Program-made: the position numbers and the translations under genes | From: Chara braunii | Lineage: Eukaryota; Streptophyta; Charophyceae; Charales; Characeae | Direction: 5' to 3' | Assembly: GCA_003427395.1 (NCBI GenBank) | Contig: BFEA01000005.1 | Coordinates: forward strand, 3,623,088 to 3,651,861 | DNA: 28,774 nt | Notes under the pieces: generated by a model | Database searches by the model: none | What the model was told of the DNA's origin: nothing | Seen by the model: only the letters and a program-made list of their open reading frames with translations | In this document: piece by piece, positions 1 through 8,920 of the stretch | Layout: every line of letters begins with the position of its first letter | Numbering within the stretch: the first letter of the stretch is position 1

Positions 1-818
1 ACAGCAAAAGCTCATAATTGACAATGCTGGAATAGTCTCATCATCATCAACGAAGAACCAATGTCGATATCCTATCTGGCGCTCGGCGCCCAGACTACAG
101 ATGGCAGATCCTATCTAGCCTAATCTACAATGCCGCCGCCGACGTCAACGGCTCCCCGAAATACGAGCAGATTTCGCCAATGCCGCACGCTTCAAGCACC
201 AGGTATGTCTCTCGCATCACTCGCAACCTCGTTCCCCAACTCACAGATGCCACGTTCACCCAAGGACCACCATGCGCCCCATCCAGCATACAGCAGCGCA
301 GCTCGGCTTTGGCTGCGTGCTCCTTCCAGCTCGCCTGTGAGCGCGTGAGTGCTGGCCAGCATTAGCGCAGCAGCGCTTGCGCAACATGCAGCCAGTGCCC
401 GAATGCCGAATGCGTGTGCAGGCCCTTTCCTAAATGGAAGTGGCCTGCCTGCTTGCATGCAGCTTGGCTGTGCTGGGCCCCTGCCCAGAAGCTTCCGGTA
501 GGCCCAGAGTGGCTGAGCCCCAGTCCAAACAAATCAGGCCCTGGGCCTGTGGTGGTTGCCCGTATCCAACTGCCCGCGGCCTGTGTTCGGTCCATGTTGC
601 GAATCTGGCCCAGGGCCTGCCTCAGTTACACTCGAAAGAGGCAGCCTGGGCCTGGGCGCTCTCAACCAACTGGAGCTGCACAACTGCCTGAATTTCCCCA
701 GTTGCGTGGTGACCCCAAAAATGGCCTGTAGGCCTTGGTCGAGCCTGCCTTCGCTTAGGGTGGCTGACTGTGCTGAAAATAGGGCCCAGTAGGGCGTATC
801 GAGGCCTTGTGCCTCACA
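1..818 (-). repeat. E1 3' LTR (left copy), partial
   Basis: Matches the right LTR from 7032 onward with scattered substitutions and a short deletion or insertion near 370-382. About 120 bp of the outer end lie before the window. The inner edge is set at 818 because homology to the right copy fades after GTGCCT and a polypurine tract starts at 819. The end here reads CTCACA, while the right LTR ends CTTGCA, so the edge is uncertain by a few bases. Open frames inside are short and not supported as genes. It holds a conserved hairpin at 418-448 and a plus-strand CAGGTATGT site near 204. Confidence 0.88.
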
Positions 819-829
819 TTCCCTCCTCC
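819..829 (-). other. E1 polypurine tract
   Basis: The plus strand reads TTCCCTCCTCC directly inside the LTR edge, so the element strand has GGAGGAGGGAA just before the 3' LTR. This is where the plus-strand DNA primer of an LTR element lies. The same placement is seen in E2 (10399) and, less purely, E3 (20659). Confidence 0.7.
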
Positions 830-837
830 ATACTTCG

Positions 838-1222
838 CTAGTCCTCTGAGAAGTTCAGTCTTCAATAATCTGGCGCTTTCCCTTCTGCAGTCACTTTTCA
901 TATTGGGCCACAGCCTGAGGAGCGGTCTGCATCAGTTCCTCCCTGGTAAACCATCAATCCTCCTTCGGATCAGTATGATGTCTGAACCCAACCCAGTACT
1001 GCAGCTTCGGTTTCTGAGGACGTCCCCTGCCTGTCGGTCTTGGAACTGGCATTTCCTTGTGGTAATGTCGACCTCTCCATCCATGGTTGGGGGCAGCATT
1101 GAGCGACGAGAGGGAAACTGATCTGTTTCCCTGGAAGGTGCGAGTTTGGAAGCGTGAAATACACAAGTGACCAGGGATGCGAATAACATAAGATGGCCCA
1201 TCCGGTTCATCCCCAACAACAT
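838..1222 (-). pseudogene. E1 integrase C-terminus and chromodomain-like tail, frameshifted
   Basis: The minus strand reads VTCVFHASKLAPSRETDQFP, then SRRSMLPPTMDGEVD, in one frame and YWVGF(R)HHTDPKED in another, where E3 has one continuous frame (20697-21110). The YxVxFRHHTDPKEDRW block followed by REEL(V/M)KTAPQI resembles the chromodomain of chromoviruses (a Tyr-x-Val-x-Trp/Phe strand, then a C-terminal helix), which in that group targets integration to chromatin marks. At least one frameshift separates the halves, so no functional protein is expected. Chromodomain identity is inferred from position and pattern, not from a profile search. Confidence 0.75.
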
Positions 1223-2507
1223 CTAGGACCTCCCAGGTCCAAAGTACTGTGGCTTGCGGGAGATCCCGTGCTCCTGTCCCAGTTCTGAGGATTTAACCCA
1301 GACTCTTTCTCCTACCTGAAACGTAGACAGGCGGCGGTGCTTGTTCTCAGATTCTATCATCGCCGCCTGAGCCTTATGCATTTGTTCAACAGCCTGCTGC
1401 ATCAGATGCTCATAACGATAAGCAAATTCTAAGGTTCCTGGTGCAGCAGAAGGTTGGTTCTCAGGTTGTAAGAAATCTAAGGGCAGTCTAGGCTTGAAGG
1501 TCAATAGCAGACTGTTCGGGCTCACTCCCGTTGCGCTGTGCACAGCGTTATTGTACAGGCTGGCGACAAGAGCAAGTTTCTCATCCCAGTCTACCTGACT
1601 GGGCTTGATGTAGTGCCTCAGCAGGTGTTGTACAACGCGGTTTAACTGCTCTGCTTGCCCATTCGCCTCTGGATGGTTCCCTGCTCTGCAGCTGCGGCCT
1701 TCCACAGTTCAGTAGTAAATCGCACATCACGGTCACTGACTATAGACTTTGGTAATCCAAATCTCTGACCCAGTTCTCTTTGAACAGTTTAATCACATAC
1801 TCCGTTTTAGCTGTTGCCGGCATTGGGACTAACCTAGCGTACTTGCTAAATCTATCCACAATGACATAGACGTAACACATTCCACTCTCGCTGGTGACCA
1901 GCGTATCCATGAAGTCCATGGACAAACTCTCACCAGGCCTTTCCGGAATCGGAAGGGGCTTCAAAAGCCCAAGAGGAGCCTGTGTACGTGGCTTGTCCCT
2001 CTGACAGACCTGACAAGTCTCCACATGCAGCTTTGCGTCTTTCATCATCATGGGCCACCAGAACCTCTGCAGCAGATTGGCTGCCGTCTTTTTATAGCCA
2101 AAATGTCCGGTGGCATCATGACACTCTCCTAGAAACAAACTACGCAAAGACTCTCTATCTGGCACACACAGACGTTTATTCCGTGCCTTCTCAAGGAACA
2201 GCAGACCGTTGACCAGCTCAAACTCGACAGAACTCACCTTGTCCTTCGCCTCGAGTCTGCGTATGATCTCGGGCATAAACTGGTCCTCGCGATAGGCTTC
2301 CACCAAAGAGCGAGTGACATCGTCCGCAAGTCCGAACTCAGTAATCAGCGCACCAGAGAAATCAGGCCTACGTGATAAGGCATCATCAACTTTATTGTAC
2401 TCCCCTTTGAGATACTGGGGTTCAAAGTCGTACTGTTCAATGACTTCGATCCAGCGCTTCAAGGCATCGGAGAGCACTGGCCGTCCTGACGATGAAGAAC
2501 CTCCCAA
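1223..2507 (-). pseudogene. E1 integrase, broken
   Basis: Two frames together cover integrase. The upstream frame (1740-2507) has the tail of RNase H (LKRWIEVIEQYDF, DALSRR), then the zinc-binding HHCC region (HDATGH with CQVC) and the first catalytic Asp in SMDFMDTL. The downstream frame (1223-1705) has the catalytic Glu in NHPEANGQAEQ and the C-terminal domain (GERVWVKSSELGQE). Between them one T is missing in the codons for the DFGLPK segment, giving a frameshift, and about 26 bp just before NHPEA are missing relative to E4. The second Asp (SDRD) survives only in the shifted frame. The family enzyme inserts cDNA into chromosomes; this copy is inactive. Confidence 0.9.
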
Positions 2508-2880
2508 GGAGGTAATGTTTCCAATGGGTCAGTGCATTGTAAATCGCGTAGAGCTCCTTCTCATAGGTGGACTTTAGCCAACTTCTGAGAGGGCATCTTT
2601 TTGGACATGTACTCCACTGGCCTAAGCTTTGGCCCCTCCTGCTGCGGGAGCACGACACCAATGCCATATTGGCTGGTATCCGTGGTTACTATGAACGGCT
2701 TGACAGGATCAGGAAGTTTTAAGACCTCATGGTGTGTCAACGCATGCTTCAGATGTCTGAAAGCAGCCTCACACTTGTCTGTCCACTCCCACGGGGTGTC
2801 AAGGCGAGTCAGGTCAGTCAAAGGGGCGGCCACTATACTATAGTTATCAACAAAGTTTCAGTAGAAGTTGGTCATCCGGC
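2437..2880 (-). pseudogene. E1 RNase H domain, broken
   Basis: The minus strand reads [19 protein letters not shown] and then VTTDTSQYGIGVVL, the connection and start of a Ty3-type RNase H, which degrades template RNA. The first acidic residue (TTDTS) and the ELYAIYNAL helix with its Glu are present in successive frames. About 40 bp are missing after LGRFFIVRT, removing the TDH Asp and the following WIKTQ segment and shifting frame near 2480-2500. A stop replaces Arg in the expected YYRNFV segment (FY*NFV near 2860). Upstream of 2880 the sequence jumps to the protease end. Confidence 0.85.
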
Positions 2881-3552
2881 TCGCCTGCTGCAGAGACATA
2901 GACTAAATACATACCCTTCTCCGAATTTTGCTTATAATAGTTATAGAACGCGGCCACACACATGCATCTGTAGGACTCAATCAGACTACTAGCTTTGAAC
3001 TTATGTAATATGGCGGTCCCCCCACCTGGCAAAGTGTGTTTGACCACTTTCTGATCCCAGTCAAACTGGGGCTGTGCAACGGAGAGGTAGTACATACCTA
3101 ACAAGATATCCATAGGGAGATCATCGCTCACTAGGAACGAAATGCGATGTCCCAGTTCCCCTTCCGCGTACGGGAAAGAACACTCAATGTTCTGAAGGTA
3201 CTCGTGGACTACCATGCGCTGTTTGTTGGCACAGGTCGACTCAGGCGCATCACTTGCCCCTTTAAGCGCAGTCTCTCAACGCAAAGTTCCTAGTCGAGCA
3301 AGTGTCATAATAGGCCCCGGCATTACGGCCGCCAATGACTACCTCGCCGACGAACATCTCTCCCTTAGGGGCTTTAGCTAATGCCGTCCAAGAAGCTAGT
3401 GGGTCTGATTTGGACCACTCCTCTTCTAACTCCTCTAAGGACTCGAACACATTCATCGAACAGAGGCTCGATGGGTCTGAACGTGTTTGCGGGACGACAA
3501 CGGAGTCAGTAGCTTGGGCCATCTCTCGAGATGGTGAGGGTGTGTCCACCAC
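2881..3552 (-). pseudogene. E1 aspartic protease region, broken
   Basis: Two frames: 3262-3552 has ESLEELEEEWSKSDPLASW, then GAYYDTCSTRNF where a retroviral-type protease carries D-[TS]-G; 2847-3215 has ISFLVSDDLPMDILLGMYYL, the second half of the fold, followed by [20 protein letters not shown]. The catalytic Asp is kept but the Gly is Cys (DTC). Frameshifts occur near 3265 and 3220. In E3 the same region runs into RT in one frame. Here, after VYVSA, the frame continues for only about 14 codons across a deletion junction and stops. Confidence 0.85.
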
Positions 3553-3581
3553 CTTGACCCTAGCAGGAACAACTACTATTC

Positions 3582-4640
3582 CTACTGGCCCGACGCTTTT
3601 CCCGGAGGAGTGCCAAAACTGCTGGCCACATTGCTACCAACGGGAGCGGAAGATCCCAACGCCTGCCCCATCGTAGGCGGGATCTTCTCGGTCACCTTCT
3701 TATTGCGGCACTTGAATTGGTTGTGGCCATATTGACCACAACGAGTACAGGTCTGCCTGGTGTACCTGTCTCTCCACACGTCCTCTGTTAGACCCGCTTT
3801 CTCCCATGGAGGAGCGTTGGGGTCAACTTGACTCCTAGACCGGGAGCCTCCACGACGTCTACCGGTCGCCTTGCCTTTTTGTATTGAGGCAGCGACTACT
3901 CCACCCCCTGAAGCCTCTACGCTGCCTGCCTCTAAACCCATTCTCGCCTGGAAGTCATCATCCAACTCGATGGTAGAACAATCGTTGTCGACGAACATAA
4001 TGTGGCCCTTCGCCTTCCAGTTGGGAGGCAGTGACTTTTCTCTTCCATCCGTCGTGGGTGTTTGTCCATGCCCTATCTTTGCCTCTAGGTCTAGGGCCTT
4101 CTTGCTAAACCAGGGAAAGTTGTGCATGTTGATGTGGGCCTCACCTGCCAACTGATTCCTGAGAGGCATAGGAAAGCATCTTAGGTAGGAGGTGAGTAGA
4201 ACCCGGGGGTCATAGCGCACCCCAGGGACACAGATTAGACGCTCTACTGCGTCTGTGGCCTCTCTTACTGACTTAAACTGCCTGTTGTGCAAAGTCAGGA
4301 TCGCATCAGTGGCCTTTTGAGCCTTCTGAGGATCATGACACCTGTCTTCGACCAACTTGAGGAAGTCATCCAGTTTCTGGTTGCCCGCCCAAGCGCGAAA
4401 GTCATGACCGTATCCCTGTAACATCACTAAACCACTCAGCCATCTTGCTGCACGCCCCTCTAGATAGGAGGCAGCCACAAGCACTTCCTCATGTGGCAAG
4501 GTAAGTTTACACTTGACGTAGACTGGCACTAACCTCAACCATGTGTCGAAGTCTTCGCCCCTCTTGTCCTCTGTAAAGGGTCTAGGAGCAGCGACGGTCG
4601 TCTTTGGAACCCACTGACTTTGTCCCTGCACGTGTCCCAC
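3582..4640 (-). CDS. E1 gag core with zinc knuckle
   Basis: An open frame of 352 codons. The first part (DTWLRLVPVYVKCKL, then YLEGRAARWLSGL) is capsid-like and matches the retrotransposon gag pattern. Residues 298-311 are CTRCGQYGHNQFKC, a perfect CX2CX4HX4C zinc knuckle that would bind element RNA. A basic stretch (RRRGGSRSRS) precedes it. Related blocks occur in E2 (16078-16709) and E4 (28319-28774). The same frame extends upstream through two TAG codons at 4668 and 4683 into a Pro/Gln-rich linker, so the true start lay further 5' and this is a remnant of a longer gag. The annotated start is only the first start-like codon (GTG) after the stop. Confidence 0.85.
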   Translation of the reverse strand: MGHVQGQSQWVPKTTVAAPRPFTEDKRGEDFDTWLRLVPVYVKCKLTLPHEEVLVAASYLEGRAARWLSGLVMLQGYGHDFRAWAGNQKLDDFLKLVEDRCHDPQKAQKATDAILTLHNRQFKSVREATDAVERLICVPGVRYDPRVLLTSYLRCFPMPLRNQLAGEAHINMHNFPWFSKKALDLEAKIGHGQTPTTDGREKSLPPNWKAKGHIMFVDNDCSTIELDDDFQARMGLEAGSVEASGGGVVAASIQKGKATGRRRGGSRSRSQVDPNAPPWEKAGLTEDVWRDRYTRQTCTRCGQYGHNQFKCRNKKVTEKIPPTMGQALGSSAPVGSNVASSFGTPPGKASGQ

Positions 4641-4682
4641 TCCAGGCTGTGGACCTTGGGGACCAGGCTACTGCACTATCTG

Positions 4683-5052
4683 CTATTGGGGCTGTGTACC
4701 CTGCGGCTGTGTAGGCTGCGAGACAGCAGGCTGCCCACTTACGGCAACCTGCGACGGAGGTTGGGAGAACACTGTCTGTACAGGAATCTGTACACTAGGA
4801 CCTGCTGAGAACCCTCCTGCTAACAGCATACCTAGGGAAACGGCTTGGACCGATGCTTGGGAGACATATGGGGATACCCAAGTCACCGGGGGGACATAAG
4901 GAGGAGGTCGTACAACGGGCCAGACACCGGGCCCGGACAGCGATAGTGCTGCAAGTCACCGGTGGGACATAAGGAGGAGGTCGTACAACAGGCCAGACAC
5001 CGGGCCCGGACAGCGATAGTGCTGCCTGCGCTCGCCCGACCAGCAAGGCCAA
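4683..5052 (-). pseudogene. E1 gag Pro/Gln-rich linker, frameshifted
   Basis: The minus strand reads a low-complexity linker (SGPGVWPVVRPPPYVPPV, later SQPPSQVAVSGQPAVSQPTQ) between the gag N-terminus and the capsid-like core. It contains a 73-bp tandem duplication; because 73 is not a multiple of three, the second unit is read in another frame. TAG codons at its upstream end (after LLQDIQ, near 5056) and downstream end (4683) replace what look like sense codons. No enzymatic role is expected. Confidence 0.65.
4879..5024. repeat. 73-bp tandem duplication (two copies)
   Basis: Units start CAAGTCACCGG at 4879 and at 4952 and end ACAGCGATAGTGCTGC. The copies differ at only a few positions (for example CGGGGGG against CGGTGGG, and ACAACGGGCC against ACAACAGGCC), so the duplication is fairly young. 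Confidence 0.9.
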
Positions 5053-5055
5053 ACT

Positions 5056-5629
5056 CTACTGGATGTCCTGAAGGAGAGCCGTGTGGTGGTCCTGCATCTC
5101 TACAACACCTAGCAGGGCTGTCCGCAACGTCCTCACATCTGCATCCATACGCATCAGGTCCATTCCCTCTAACTCACTGACGTCCGCTTGTCTCCACTGC
5201 ATCCTGGCTCTTCTTCTAATCATTCTTTCCTTCTCCGCCTTTCTCTCTCCTAAAGCCTTTTGTAGTTGTGCCTCCTGCAGTGCTGCCTGCGGTATGGCGA
5301 TCTCATCGGAAGTCAACACTATTGGCTGGCTTGCCATGATGCCAGCGAACTGACTCAGAGTTTGCGCGACCGTTGACCCTAAGGCCCCTGAACAGCTGGC
5401 CTGGGAAACTCTGCTGCGCAGCGGTTGCCATGGCTGCTGAAGCAACGGCTTCACTTGCGAATGCTCTGCTGGCCTCCGCTGCCCTAGCTCTCTGCTGCTG
5501 TTGCTGCCTCTCCCTAAGCTGGCGGAATAGTAACCTATCACCCTCAGGTCCTAATGCCACGTGGGCAATCGGGAATCTAGCCGATCGCAAGATCCGGTCG
5601 TCCTCACTAGTCGTATCCCTGTCGCTCAT
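5056..5629 (-). pseudogene. E1 gag N-terminal region, one frameshift
   Basis: The likely element start is ATG at 5629 (MSDRDTTSEDDRI), after a long leader. The frame 5303-5629 carries a Gln run (RQQQQQRARAAEA) and an Ala-rich stretch, then passes to frame 5056-5541, which continues with MASQPIVLTSDEIAIPQAAL and a charged helix (KAEKERMIRRRARMQWRQAD) ending ALLGVVEMQDHHTALLQ. The E2 counterpart is 17343-17933, with the similar RNSLLSVADVQAVQ end. The break near 5390-5410 is an indel or a programmed shift; I favour an indel. The protein type is a gag N-terminus by position only. Confidence 0.65.
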
Positions 5630-6897
5630 AAGCTACATAATTGTACACAATCTGCACTAGGTCACTCTTTGATGCCTACCGCAGCGTAGTGCACAGACCG
5701 ATTTATAATAATTAAAATCATTAATCCGTGGCTGCGTTAGAGTAGATACATTTGGGTCCAACAGGTAAGTTCAACTTCCTACAAACGATACTTTGACTTT
5801 GACTAGTTCGCAAACAGAAAGCACAATGAACAGAAAACAGTTCTAACTGTGCTGTCTGTCGGATGTTAATGGTTGTACATCTAACTAGTCAAAATAAAAA
5901 TAGAATCATTTGTTGGGTCTATTTGCAGAATGGAATCTTGCCCAAACTTATCACCTGGAATCTACCCCTCCCTCAGTTCTTCCTGAATGTCTCTTGTCGT
6001 CAACGTCCCTGAGCAATCCGAAACAACGTGCGTGTCTAAAGGTGTGCACATGGCCCACCCCTGTGCCCCGAGTCCTGCTGAGCTGGCCAGCCCTGCACAG
6101 TCTTTATCCTCGCGTGCAGCGAGCCTTACACCGACCGATTGGCTGATCAGGAGGCGTTTTTATGGACGGCCCCAAAAGTCCTCAGGAATTATTCAACGTC
6201 GCAAACAGGACGACGATCACAGCCAATGGAAGGTCCGCACCGGTATTTATTTATAGAGGTTCGATTCTCGTCTTTCTCGTAGGGCTGGCCTGGCCCTCGG
6301 AACCCCTCTACAGCGCAGCGAGCAAACAAAGGACAAAGCAGCAAAGCATGCGTGCTCTACTCCTTGTGGGTTGGCATGGTGACCATGACCCAGTGCTTCG
6401 TCCAGGGCCCTTCAGATAGCACCGCCCTCTGCTTCCAGATGCTCCACGTGAAGATTGACGACTCTCAAGGTTGAGCGCACACAACTCCTCACATGAGAGG
6501 ACTCTCAAGACATAAGACACATCCTCACGGTAAGAAGTGTCGAAGAGGGTAGATAAGGTCAAGTGCAACGTACCTCAAAATAGCTGCCCCCAACCACATA
6601 TATTCTCACCAGATGACCCGATGTTGATTGTGATGACCAATCACTGCTTCTGCACAACCAGCATTGCACCACCGTTCCACCTCAGCATCAATCACACATA
6701 GGATAGTTCTCATCACACTGCAAACACCCAATATTCACCACTTAGTAGCCTTCCTGGCGATACCCCTCACCTCCTGGGTCGCCTCACTTGTCTCCACCCT
6801 CCTCACTACACACCTCCCACGGCCGCTCGCCCAGCAGACCGCGTGCATGTACCACAAAGGCAGAAGACAAGCGCCAGATGAGCGCACCATACCACAA
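5630..6897 (-). other. E1 long untranslated leader between PBS and gag
   Basis: About 1.27 kb with no supported gene. It aligns in order with the E2 leader (17934-18999): shared blocks include CCTACCGCAGC near 5678, ACTAGTCAAAATAAAA near 5884, TTCTTCCTGAATG near 5978, CCCACCCCTGTGCCCC near 6054, TGACTCTCAAGGTTGAGCGC near 6459 (one base differs) and GCTGCCCCCAACCACA near 6583. Order and spacing are kept, so it is an element component and not filler. On the element strand AGGTACGTT lies at 6567-6575 and a degenerate TATA (GATAAAG) near 6103. Confidence 0.7.
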
Positions 6898-6908
6898 CTC
6901 CGATACCA
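6898..6908 (-). promoter_or_regulatory. E1 primer-binding site, tRNA-iMet type
   Basis: The element strand reads TGGTATCGGAG three bases inside the LTR edge. The usual iMet-complementary site begins TGGTATCAGAG, so one base differs. Complementarity does not obviously extend further. The 3-nt spacer ATT is the same as in E2. Confidence 0.75.
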
Positions 6909-6911
6909 AAT

Positions 6912-7836
6912 TGCAAGGACGATGAACGATAGCGAGCTTCAAAAATCAAACAGCATCATACACATGAGACCAGATAGTCGTGACCTCGAACCAATAGCAG
7001 ATTTGCATCACGAGTTCCACCAAATAAGAGCACAGCAAAAACTCATAATTGACAATGCTGGAATAGTCTCATCATCATCAACGAAGAACCAATGTCGATA
7101 TCCTATCTGGCGCTCGGCGCCCAGACAACAGATGGCAGATCCTATCTAGCCTAATCTACAATGTCGCCGATGACGTCAACAGCTCCCCGAAGTACGAGCA
7201 GATCTCAGCCAATGCCGCACGCTTCAAGCACCAGGTACGTCTCTCGTATCACTCACAACCTCGTTCCCCAACTCACAGATGCCACGTGCACCCAAGGACC
7301 ACCATGTGCCCCCTCCAGCATACAGCAGCGCAGCTCGGCTATGGCTGCCTGCTCCTTCCAGCTCGCCTGTGAGCGCGTGAGCACTGGCCAGCGTTAGCGC
7401 AACACGCAGCCAGTGCCCGAATGCCGAATGCGTGTGCAGGCCCTTTCCTAAATTGAAGTGGCCTGCCTGCTTGCGAGCAGCTTGGCTATGTTGGGCCCCT
7501 GCCCAGAAGCTTCCAGTAGGCCCAGAGAGGCTGAGCCCCAGTCCAAACAAATCAGACCCTGGGCCTGTGGTGGTTGCCCGTATCCAACTGCCCGCGGCCT
7601 GTGTTCGGTCTATGTTACGAATCTGGCCCAGGGCCTGCCTCAGTTACACTCGAAAGAGGCAGCCTGGGCCTGGGTGCTCTCAACCAACTGGCGCTGCGCA
7701 ACTGCCTGAATTTCCCCAGTTGCGTGGTGACCCCAAAAATGGCCTGTAGGCCTCGGTCGAGCCTGCCTTCACTTAGGGCGGCCGACTGTGCTGAAAATAG
7801 GGCCCAGTAAGGCGTATCGAGGCCTTGTGCCTTGCA
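6912..7836 (-). repeat. E1 5' LTR (right copy), complete, 925 bp
   Basis: Bounded by TGCAAGG at 6912 and CCTTGCA at 7836, a perfect 7-bp terminal inverted repeat that keeps the TG...CA rule. The inner edge is supported by the primer site and the outer edge by loss of homology with the left copy. As the 5' LTR it should carry the element promoter, read leftward; I see no convincing TATA box. The hairpin conserved with the other LTRs is at 7436-7466. Confidence 0.88.
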
Positions 7837-7867
7837 AAACCTTTTTTTTAATTTCACAGGGGGGTTC

Positions 7868-7920
7868 AATCCGGACGGTCCCTGACAGTCCGGACAGACG
7901 TGCGGCCGGACGTCCGGATT
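7868..7920. repeat. GTCCGGAC-rich inverted repeat
   Basis: The arms AATCCGGACG (7868-7877) and CGTCCGGATT (7911-7920) are perfect reverse complements. The segment between contains further TCCGGAC and GGCCGGAC units. It could form a hairpin or cruciform; no function can be assigned. Confidence 0.75.
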
Positions 7921-8275
7921 GGTCCATTGTCCAGGTCCGGTGTAACCATGGTACTTTTTTCCCTGATGTCACAGAACAATGTCTCATATGCAATCAGACT
8001 TGTCTCAACCTCGTTCGCAACATGCATACATGTAGACTGCGGCACGAAGATCAGCAACGAACTGGAGATGGCGCCTAGCGCCCACACAGAGAACTTAGAA
8101 ATATGCCTTCAGCCAGGAACACAGCTTACGCCAATTTATTACATCTAGCGGCTATGGCCGCTGAATGGCGTCTGAATTCCCAGCTCGAACACAGCGTCCA
8201 CCATCCGACACACTCCCTCTTGCTCACACACATGCATGAACGCACTAGGATCCACCCTGAATGTCCACACACCCT

Positions 8276-8290
8276 CACACACACACACAC
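8276..8290. repeat. CA microsatellite
   Basis: Alternating CA dinucleotides, about seven and a half units, inside a wider CA-rich stretch from 8225. Confidence 0.9.
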
Positions 8291-8780
8291 TACATGCTAC
8301 TGTGACGTCAACACTCGTCAGCTATGGCCGCCGCCGTCTTCCTCCTCTAGGTGGCTATGGTCGTCGTCAACCACCTCTGCCCTCTTCATCATCGGGCTCC
8401 TGCGGACCTCCTTGCACGAATCCCATGGGCAGCGCTTCCGCATGGCTCGCAGGCGAATGAACGAATGGCTGGGCGCTGCCTCTTTATTATACTGTTTCGC
8501 TGATGGTCTGGCCTGCCACCGGTCCCAGGCCCGAAATGTGCAGTCCCGCTTGGTACTTGCTGACTGGACAAGTTGGACTGGGACTGGGAACTGCAGACTG
8601 GACTAGGTAGACTGACCGACTGACCCTTGCAGTCTCGAAGAGTCGAATAGCGACTTCTAGAAACTCCTAGCTAGGTAGACTGACCCTTCGCTAGGCCTTA
8701 GGGCTACTTCTCCCTCGCTGACTCAGCTACGGTCAACTGTCTTCTAGAAGGACCTAGGCTAGACCTATAGACTGACTCTG

Positions 8781-8815
8781 AGGACTACTAATCCTAGGGA
8801 TTACGGTTCAAGTCC
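8781..8815 (+). pseudogene. Possible tRNA(Ser)-like remnant
   Basis: AGGACTACTAATCCT (8781-8795) folds as a 4-bp stem with a 7-base loop CTACTAA like the anticodon arm of tRNA-Ser, and GGTTCAAGTCC (8805-8815) fits the pol III B-box. The T-stem does not pair, and I find no matching acceptor stem, A-box or variable arm. It is at best a decayed tRNA or SINE head, and may be chance. Confidence 0.2.
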
Positions 8816-8896
8816 CAGTGACCCAGCTAACGCACGACGATCTAACCTATTACAGGTCGCGGGTTCGAGGCTCACCAGGTCTACGGGTAGCTGTAC

Positions 8897-8920
8897 AGGG
8901 GTACGAGTAGGGGTACGAGT
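8897..8920. repeat. 12-bp tandem repeat, two copies
   Basis: AGGGGTACGAGT occurs twice in a row, followed by a partial third unit (AGG). Confidence 0.85.

Larger units (their letters stand above)
1..7836 (-). mobile_element. E1: Ty3/gypsy LTR retrotransposon, defective, 3' LTR cut by the window edge
   Basis: Sequence 1-818 reappears at 7032-7836, and the DNA between encodes, on the minus strand, gag with a zinc knuckle, protease, RNase H, integrase and a chromodomain-like tail. Protease-RT-RNase H-integrase order defines Ty3/gypsy. The right LTR starts TGCAAGG and ends CCTTGCA, with an iMet-type primer site 3 nt inside it and a polypurine tract next to the left LTR. The RT core is absent, and stops and frameshifts break every domain. 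The two LTRs are roughly 94-95 % identical by eye over the first 400 bp, so the insertion is not recent. The left target-site duplication lies outside the window; the right flank begins AAACC. Confidence 0.93.

Noticed and set aside
6664-7149. 161-codon plus-strand frame crossing the E1 leader and LTR
   Set aside because: It crosses the primer site and LTR edge antisense to the element and is not conserved in E2.
8276-8290. CRISPR-like or telomeric repeat
   Set aside because: It is a plain CA microsatellite; no spacer pattern or telomere unit occurs anywhere in the window.
8103-8606. 167-codon plus-strand frame in the spacer
   Set aside because: His/Thr-rich translation over CA repeats, no domain, no conservation seen.
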